From contig DAOSDD010000065.1 of the NCBI GenBank assembly GCA_035362115.1, positions 1 through 18,641 of the forward strand: 18,641 bases of DNA, in the 5' to 3' direction. The first letter of the stretch is position 1; each line of letters starts with the position of its first letter. The notes under the pieces are model-generated. The model saw nothing but the letters and a program-made list of their open reading frames with translations, ran no database searches and had not been told where the DNA came from. The translations under genes and the position numbers were made by a program. Below, in pieces: positions 13,636 to 18,641 of the stretch. This DNA is from DUMC01 sp035362115 (GTDB lineage: Bacteria; Bacillota; Clostridia; Acetivibrionales; DUMC01).

Positions 13636-14298
13636 TTACTTATCAGTTACATAAACAGAATCTATCCTTAAGAATTTTTTTCTTAACCCACCACCGGTGG
13701 TTGTAATTTCCTGTTCAATATCGTTACCTACCAGCAAATAATCTTTTCCATACTCATATTTACCAATTAGCGGTACAACTTTTCTTCCCTCGATAATATC
13801 TTGGATAAGTCCGTCTGTTAATTCAAAACCTTCAATGTATCCTGTCTTACAGTCGAATAATATGTCCTTTACTATTCCCAAATCCTTACCTGACTTTGAA
13901 TATACATTTACTTCCTCTATTTTTTTATCAATATGGGAATACTTTCTGTCGTTCTGTCTCTCTGCAAAGGGACGTCCAGGTTGTCTAGCAGACTGTCTCT
14001 CACTATAATTTGTGAAGGACTGTCCCCCAGTGTACTGTCCCCCAGTGTAATTTATCAACTTCCGGGACGTTGCTTTAGCTTCAGCTTCATCACTAATTAT
14101 TACTGCATTTTCACCTATCTCGCATACATCCTGAAAAAGTATGAGCCTTGTGCTGTTATTTATACCCGGCTTTTCAACATTAAATGCTTTAATCTGCTTC
14201 TCTTCTATATTAAATATCACATCTTTTATAATACCTGGATTTTTTTTGCCATTTTCAAAAATTACAGCTAATCCCAGGATGTCAGTAATTCTTTTCAA
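13636..14298 (-). CDS. PRC-barrel domain protein with two barrels
   Basis: This is a 220-residue protein. TTG 14296-14298 is taken as start because AAGGAG lies 6 bases upstream and the product then begins MKRITDILGLAVI, the normal PRC-barrel opening; the earlier GTG (14325) has no ribosome site. The first barrel (about 1-75) includes GIIKDVIFNIEEKQIKAF; the second (about 125-200) includes SGKDLGIVKDILFDCKTGYI. They are joined by a polar Q/R/G-rich linker (about 82-122) that contains a tandem YTGGQ repeat encoded by an exact 15-base duplication. PRC barrels occur in RNA-processing and photosystem-related proteins; in Firmicutes stand-alone copies have no firm function. There is no signal peptide or membrane segment, so it is probably cytoplasmic. 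It is divergent from the DUF1015 gene. Confidence 0.8.
   Translation of the reverse strand: MKRITDILGLAVIFENGKKNPGIIKDVIFNIEEKQIKAFNVEKPGINNSTRLILFQDVCEIGENAVIISDEAEAKATSRKLINYTGGQYTGGQSFTNYSERQSARQPGRPFAERQNDRKYSHIDKKIEEVNVYSKSGKDLGIVKDILFDCKTGYIEGFELTDGLIQDIIEGRKVVPLIGKYEYGKDYLLVGNDIEQEITTTGGGLRKKFLRIDSVYVTDK
14019..14048. repeat. Exact 15-base tandem duplication inside the PRC-barrel gene
   Basis: ACTGTCCCCCAGTGT occurs at 14019-14033 and again at 14034-14048. It is in frame and adds one copy of the pentapeptide YTGGQ to the linker. Being 15 bases long, copy-number change would not shift the frame. Confidence 0.9.
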
Positions 14299-14360
14299 TC
14301 GATGCTCCTTTAGCATAATTTTCACAATTAATTTTATATAATTTTTTGTTTTTATAGTTT

Positions 14361-14369
14361 ATTATAGCA
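14361..14369 (-). promoter_or_regulatory. Extended -10 promoter of the PRC-barrel/YtxH-like unit
   Basis: On the minus strand TGC-TATAAT is an extended -10 (TGn plus a perfect hexamer). No good -35 is found 17 bases upstream, as is usual for extended -10 promoters. The start would be near 14354, about 55 bases before the TTG start. Confidence 0.6.
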
Positions 14370-14429
14370 AGTATATTCTGAAATCTATTATCCCTTATTT
14401 TGAATAAAATAATTCACATACTTAATTAT

Positions 14430-14458
14430 TTGACTACAATACAAAATTAAGATAAAAT
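14430..14458 (+). promoter_or_regulatory. Sigma-A promoter of the DUF1015 gene
   Basis: TTGACT (14430-14435), a 17-base spacer and TAAAAT (14453-14458) form a good promoter, with a start near 14465 and a leader of about 60 bases before the ATG at 14527. Confidence 0.72.
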
Positions 14459-14526
14459 TTAACTGCTGAGTAAATATAAATGTAAGTTTTTAAAACTAAT
14501 AAAAAAGGTGAGGTTATCGAGGTTAT

Positions 14527-15915
14527 ATGGAAAATGCTAACTATAGAAGATCATTAGATTTATTGGAGTCTGTTGGTGTAAAGATTCCTGAAATTTTTTT
14601 GCCTGAAAAAGATACTGATATGAGAAAATGGGCCGTCGTTGCCTGTGACCAGTATACTTCCCAACCTGAATATTGGGACCAGGTTGAGAAAATTGCAGGT
14701 GATGAACCATCTGCATTAAAACTCATTTTACCTGAAGTTTATCTTGAAAAACCAGGTGTAGAAGAAAAAATAAGTAGAATCAACAAAACAATGAAGGAAT
14801 ATTTGGAAAATGGTATTTTAACCTGTCAGAACCCAGGATTTATATATTTAGACCGGGAAACAAGCCATGTGTCTTCAAGGAAGGGATTAATTCTCACTAT
14901 AGACCTTGAAAAATATGATTATAACAAGGGTTCTCAGACACTGGTGAGGGCTACTGAGAAAACAGTAATAGAACGACTTCCGCCAAGGATAAAAATTAGA
15001 AAAGATGCTCCAATTGAATTGCCCCATATACAGCTTCTCATAGATGACCCTGATATGACGGTTATTGAGCCTCTGGCAGCCAAAACAGAAATGATGGAAA
15101 AAGTCTATGATTTCGATTTAATGATGGGTGGAGGTCATGTAAAAGGATACAAAATTGAAGATACTGAAATCATCAATGATATTGCAACAGCACTTTACAA
15201 GCTTTCTGAGCTTGATAATTTTTATAAAAAGTATGGAGTTGATTCAACAAAAGGAGTGCTTCTATTTGCTGTAGGTGACGGCAATCATTCCCTGGCTTCT
15301 GCAAAAGCCCATTGGGAAAATGTGAAAGCTGGCCTTTCTCCGGAAGCAGCAGCATCACACCCTGCAAGGTATGCCATGGCCGAAGTTATCAACGTACATG
15401 ACAAAGGCCTGATCTTCGAACCCATACACAGGGTTTTATTTAATGTAAAACCTGATGATATTTTACATACAATGGAAGGTTATTTTAACAAGTATTCCCC
15501 AACCTACATCAGGACATTCTGTTCAAAAGAGGATATGGACAGTGCTGTTGAGGAAATCAAGCAAACACAGCAAAATGCAGCAAAAATTCATATGCTTTCT
15601 TTTGCTGCTGCTAATTGTTTTGGTTTTTCAATTATTGAAAAACCGGCTCACAACCTTGAAACAGCTACTCTACAAGAATTCCTTGATCTGTATCTGGCTG
15701 AAAATAAAGACGTTAAAATAGACTATATTCATGGGGATGATGTTGTTTCCTCCCTCGGTACAAAAGAAGGTAATATGGGATTTTACCTGCCGCCAATTAA
15801 TAAGCATGAGCTCTTTAAAACTGTAATACTTGACGGTACACTCCCCAGAAAAACATTTTCTATGGGAGAAGCTGAAGAAAAAAGATATTATATTGAGTGT
15901 AGAAAAATTAAATGA
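14527..15915 (+). CDS. DUF1015 family protein
   Basis: This is a 462-residue protein. The start is ATG 14527, with GAGG a few bases upstream. It matches DUF1015 over its whole length: an N-terminal region with VVACDQYTSQPEYW near 37-50, then IDLEKYDY near 123, the family signature FAVGDGNHSLASAKAHW near 247-263, and a C-terminal GNMGFYLPPINKHELF near 417. There is no signal peptide or membrane segment. The family is widespread, often found near serine or phosphoglycerate metabolism genes in other genomes, but has no agreed reaction; no such neighbours are present here. It has its own promoter and no clear terminator in the 113 bases before pilT, so partial read-through is possible. Confidence 0.88.
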   Translation: MENANYRRSLDLLESVGVKIPEIFLPEKDTDMRKWAVVACDQYTSQPEYWDQVEKIAGDEPSALKLILPEVYLEKPGVEEKISRINKTMKEYLENGILTCQNPGFIYLDRETSHVSSRKGLILTIDLEKYDYNKGSQTLVRATEKTVIERLPPRIKIRKDAPIELPHIQLLIDDPDMTVIEPLAAKTEMMEKVYDFDLMMGGGHVKGYKIEDTEIINDIATALYKLSELDNFYKKYGVDSTKGVLLFAVGDGNHSLASAKAHWENVKAGLSPEAAASHPARYAMAEVINVHDKGLIFEPIHRVLFNVKPDDILHTMEGYFNKYSPTYIRTFCSKEDMDSAVEEIKQTQQNAAKIHMLSFAAANCFGFSIIEKPAHNLETATLQEFLDLYLAENKDVKIDYIHGDDVVSSLGTKEGNMGFYLPPINKHELFKTVILDGTLPRKTFSMGEAEEKRYYIECRKIK

Positions 15916-16028
15916 TTGCAGATAATTTTTCTAGATTTAATTTTTCCAGATTGATTTGTATAGATTTAATTTGTTTAAATTTATGAATTATTTGTAGATA
16001 TTTGTAAATTCTGAAAGGACGAGCATTT

Positions 16029-17087
16029 ATGATTGAAGATATAAAATTAATACTTGAAAAAGCTATAAGACAAAAAGCCTCTGATCTTCATATTTCTCCC
16101 GGTATACCACCTATTTGCCGGGTAAACGGCCGGCTTATCCCCGTTAATGATACCGTGCTAACAAGCCAGGATACAGAAATATTCATAAAATCAGTCCTTT
16201 CAGATAAGCAACTAGATACGCTCTACCTAAAAGGTGAAGTAGATGCTTCAATTTCTTGCTGTGACAGTAATCGCTTTAGGCTAAATGCATTCCGGCAAAA
16301 GGGTTCATATAGTATTTCCCTAAGGCTTGTAAAGCCGGAAATACCAGATTTTAATTCTCTTGGTCTGCCTCCGGTAATCATTGAGCTTTCGAAGCTTACG
16401 AAGGGATTGGTTTTAATCACCGGGCCTACAGGTACGGGAAAATCTACTACTTTAGCTGCTATGATTGACTGGATAAACACTAATAGGGATGCTCATATAT
16501 TAACGTTGGAAGAACCTATAGAATACGTGCATACTCATAAAAAAAGCATAGTAAACCAAAGAGAAATAGGAACTGATTCCCAGAATTTTTCCAGTGCTCT
16601 TAAAGCTGCTTTAAGGCAGGATCCTGATGTTATCCTTATAGGTGAAATGAGGGACTTGGAAAGTATTGGTATTGCACTGACAGCTGCAGAAACCGGTCAT
16701 CTTGTTTTAAGTACCTTGCACACGATAGGATCAGCGAAAACAATAGACCGGATTATAGATGTATTTCCTCCCTACCAGCAGCCTCAAATAAGGACCCAGT
16801 TGTCACTGGTATTGCAAAGTGTTGTATCACAGCAACTCATCCCTACTGTAGATGGTAATGATAGAGTAGCAGCTGTTGAGGTTATGATTTCTACACCTGC
16901 AATAAGGAATTTAATAAGGGAAAATAAAACTCACCAAATATTCAATGCTATCCAAACAGGTTCGAAATCCGGAATGAAAACTATGGATAACTCATTAATT
17001 GAACTATATCGGGCTAATCGTATCAGTTTTGATGAGATGATGAACTATGCAGTTGACCATGATTATATCAAAAAGATGGTGACCTGA
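16029..17087 (+). CDS. pilT: PilT-type twitching motility / pilus retraction ATPase
   Basis: This is a 352-residue protein of typical PilT length. The start is ATG 16029 with AAAGGA 9 bases upstream. It has the N-terminal PAS-like domain (KASDLHISPGIPPICRVNG, near 16-34). The RecA-like ATPase part contains Walker A GPTGTGKST near 132-140, the Asp box (LTLEEPIEYVH near 157-167), Walker B region DVILIGEMRD near 199-208 and the His box GHLVLSTLHT near 222-231. The C-terminal part has the AAVEVMISTPAIRNLIRE region seen in PilT. The hexameric cytoplasmic enzyme hydrolyses ATP to depolymerise type IV pili; without the pilB/pilC genes in view, retraction versus another secretion role cannot be separated. 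It converges on pilus-type genes on the opposite strand. The ATPase family is certain. Confidence 0.93.
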   Translation: MIEDIKLILEKAIRQKASDLHISPGIPPICRVNGRLIPVNDTVLTSQDTEIFIKSVLSDKQLDTLYLKGEVDASISCCDSNRFRLNAFRQKGSYSISLRLVKPEIPDFNSLGLPPVIIELSKLTKGLVLITGPTGTGKSTTLAAMIDWINTNRDAHILTLEEPIEYVHTHKKSIVNQREIGTDSQNFSSALKAALRQDPDVILIGEMRDLESIGIALTAAETGHLVLSTLHTIGSAKTIDRIIDVFPPYQQPQIRTQLSLVLQSVVSQQLIPTVDGNDRVAAVEVMISTPAIRNLIRENKTHQIFNAIQTGSKSGMKTMDNSLIELYRANRISFDEMMNYAVDHDYIKKMVT

Positions 17088-17351
17088 TAAATTATCATAT
17101 TTCCATATTAACTACACATATATCTGCAGCAAATACGATTACCCATTTTTTAAGATTAGAAAGGCTTCGAAATTCATATGAACTATGATATTTCATGACC
17201 TGTTCTATTGCTTCGTTTTTTTTTTATAACATCAGTGCAATCCGCCAATCGGATTGCTTCACACCGCTTCAATAAATACATAAAGATAAAACTACTATAG
17301 TTTTATTTCCTTGATAGTATTTATTATAACTCATTTACTTAATTATTACAA
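17088..17351. other. Convergent intergenic region with a short perfect hairpin
   Basis: This 264-base AT-rich gap separates the convergent pilT and PilX-like genes. It holds a run of ten Ts (17216-17225) and, just beyond it, an 8-bp perfect hairpin (GCAATCCG-CCAAT-CGGATTGC, 17237-17257). The Ts precede the hairpin on the plus strand and read as As after it on the minus strand, so neither direction is a standard intrinsic terminator. A second weaker palindrome, ATAAAACTA/TAGTTTTAT, lies near 17286-17306. No gene was found here. Confidence 0.5.
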
Positions 17352-17792
17352 TTAGTTCTTTTTAACTATAACCTTGCCATTACTATCAATTATTGCCTGT
17401 ATTACCGTTGTTCTAATAATACTTGGGCTGCCGCCTATTTCATATGTACCAACTGCCTCCAAGTTAGTTTTAGTTAATTGTGTTATCTGGTATTTTCCAA
17501 TTTTATTACCTTCATTAAATACTTCAAAGGATGCTGAAGGTAAAACAGGATTATCATTATAAGCAGTAGCTTCAAGAATAGCCAAACCATGTTCTATTCC
17601 GGAATAAGCAAGATAACTCGCAATTTCCCTTTGCTCCATCACTTCGTTAGTTTTTGTCTCAGAGGCAATAGAAAAGAGTATAGCAGAGCCTAAAATGAAT
17701 ATTACAACAACAAGTATAATTGATAATACTAAGGCATACCCACTTTCACTATTAAAATGTATTACAGTATTTTTTCCAGATGACTTCTCCAT
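17352..17792 (-). CDS. PilX-like minor pilin / pilus assembly protein
   Basis: This is a 146-residue protein. The start is ATG 17790-17792 with GAGG 6 bases upstream. A short polar N-terminus is followed by SGYALVLSIILVVVIFILG and more hydrophobic residues (about 17-42), then ASETKTNEVMEQREIASYLAYSGIEHGLAIL (about 43-75) and a beta-rich C-terminal domain. This is the PilX_N-type layout of minor pilins: after G18 comes Y19 rather than Phe, and there is no Glu at the fifth mature position, so class III prepilin peptidase processing is possible but unproven. It is probably an inner-membrane component incorporated into or priming a type IV pilus. Its start codon lies 8 bases after the stop of the upstream beta-helix gene, so the two form an operon. 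Confidence 0.75.
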   Translation of the reverse strand: MEKSSGKNTVIHFNSESGYALVLSIILVVVIFILGSAILFSIASETKTNEVMEQREIASYLAYSGIEHGLAILEATAYNDNPVLPSASFEVFNEGNKIGKYQITQLTKTNLEAVGTYEIGGSPSIIRTTVIQAIIDSNGKVIVKKN

Positions 17793-17800
17793 TTAACACC

Positions 17801-18641
17801 TCAAAAAGGATAATCTTCAACATTTTTTATAAACTCACTAATATTCCTTGATTCTACCTTTATTCCTCCACTATTTACAAAAAAACCATCCCTTGCTATA
17901 ACTATTCCTGTAAAACCTCCTCCGGTAAAAGTAACTTTACCATTTGGAGCAAACACAACTCCAGTAAGCTTACCCCAACTTTTTACATTCAAATTAACAT
18001 CCTTCTTACTTACAATAATTACATTGCTTGAAGCATCTACGCTAGCAGGGTTAAAATTATTAACAAAAATTTTTTTATTATTTGATAAAGTTAATTCTGA
18101 CTTGTATCCATTGATATTATACCACTCATCTGGTTTTAGAGGAGGTAATTCATATATTGGCATTTCAAAACCTTCATATATAGTGAACCCAGGTATCTCC
18201 GGAATTTGATTGCCTTTTATTTTAGTAATTGAAACACTGGAATTATAGGTAGAACCACTTGAATAATTAACGACATATTTTAAATTCGTATTACTAAGAT
18301 TACATTGTTGCAGTTTAACAGAATTATTAACATAAACGTTCGTTCTAATAGTGCTGCTTTTCCCTTTTATTGAACCGCCATTAACTTCCAAATCCTTGTT
18401 TACAATAATTGTATCCACATTGCCATTTATCCTACTCCAACCTTTGATAATCAAATTTCCGCCTGTATATACGTTAAATCTATTAGCCTTATAATCGTCA
18501 ACTCCTATAGTCCCACCAAGCAGTTCAACATCTCCGGCAACATTTACTAAGCTGCAATTTACTGTAGGCCAGCCCTGAATAATTAATTTGCCTCCTACAT
18601 AAACATTTCCGGTTATTGTACCTCCTCCCCATATCAAATCA
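17801..18641 (-). CDS. Beta-helix pilus-assembly-type protein (PilX/DUF7305-like), partial (N-terminus off right edge)
   Basis: The reading frame is open at the right edge, so the first part is missing; 280 residues are visible. The visible part is made of repeated short strands with G-rich turns, such as GNVYVGGKLIIQGWP, NVYTGGNLIIKGWS and VNKDLEVNGGS, each about 20-25 residues apart: a right-handed beta-helix or bactofilin-like stack. A non-repeat region follows (PEIPGFTIYEGFEMPIYELPP as a proline-rich stretch, about 145-170), then another strand block ending in GKVTFTGGGFTGIVIARDGFFV. This arrangement is seen in clostridial pilus-assembly proteins with an N-terminal PilX-like membrane segment, which here would lie beyond base 18641. 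No catalytic motif is seen. It precedes the PilX-like gene by 8 bases. The domain name is a moderate-confidence call. Confidence 0.65.
   Translation of the reverse strand, partial: DLIWGGGTITGNVYVGGKLIIQGWPTVNCSLVNVAGDVELLGGTIGVDDYKANRFNVYTGGNLIIKGWSRINGNVDTIIVNKDLEVNGGSIKGKSSTIRTNVYVNNSVKLQQCNLSNTNLKYVVNYSSGSTYNSSVSITKIKGNQIPEIPGFTIYEGFEMPIYELPPLKPDEWYNINGYKSELTLSNNKKIFVNNFNPASVDASSNVIIVSKKDVNLNVKSWGKLTGVVFAPNGKVTFTGGGFTGIVIARDGFFVNSGGIKVESRNISEFIKNVEDYPF

Noticed and set aside
17237..17257. Hairpin GCAATCCG/CGGATTGC as a bidirectional terminator
   Set aside because: The T-run precedes it on the plus strand and no T-run follows it on either strand, so it is listed only as a hairpin.

Overview
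The window looks like low-GC Firmicutes DNA, most probably an anaerobic, H2-producing member of the Clostridia in the Acetivibrio/Ruminiclostridium neighbourhood. This rests on AT-rich intergenic DNA, strong GGAGG ribosome binding sites with frequent GTG and TTG starts, an electron-bifurcating [FeFe]-hydrogenase gene cluster and Rex-type operators. No 16S gene or other species marker is present, so the placement is an inference. Everything from base 1 to about 14,300 is read on the minus strand; two genes (14,527-17,087) are on the plus strand; the right end returns to minus.

Region 1 (1-6,291, minus) is a two-operon hydrogen/redox block. The upstream operon (6,060 down to 2,753) encodes a DRTGG-domain protein, an RsbW-type ATPase, a [FeFe]-hydrogenase-like protein of the putative sensory type, a second DRTGG-like protein and a PHP-domain phosphoesterase. 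The downstream operon (2,307 down to the left edge) encodes HndA/NuoE-like, a stand-alone GHKL ATPase, HndB-like thioredoxin-fold ferredoxin and HndC/NuoF-like subunits. The catalytic HndD/HydA subunit would be expected just beyond base 1. Each operon is preceded by a near-perfect or perfect Rex operator (TTGTTAA-N4-TTAACAA) and, 70-80 bases further downstream, by a copy of the same roughly 105-base inverted-repeat element. The shared layout suggests that both operons respond to the NADH/NAD+ ratio and carry related leaders.

Region 2 (6,313-13,258, minus) is housekeeping: a TGS-domain nucleoside (uridine-type) kinase, YqeY, ribosomal protein S21, a HIT-family hydrolase, alanyl-tRNA synthetase and an AI-2E-family membrane protein. 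Clear sigma-A promoters precede alaS and rpsU, and a good intrinsic terminator follows yqeY.

Region 3 (13,426-14,298, minus) holds a small YtxH-like membrane protein and a two-domain PRC-barrel protein. The latter is divergent from a DUF1015 protein (14,527-15,915, plus), and both sides of the divergent region have recognisable promoters. Region 4 (16,029-18,641) has a PilT ATPase on the plus strand converging on two pilus-type genes on the minus strand: a PilX-like minor pilin and a beta-helix pilus-assembly-type protein that runs off the right edge.

No tRNA, rRNA, CRISPR array, IS transposase or prophage gene was seen. The most unusual items are the duplicated inverted-repeat leader paired with Rex sites, the altered active-site motifs of the hydrogenase-like protein, and a hexanucleotide tandem array that supplies that protein's C-terminal tail.
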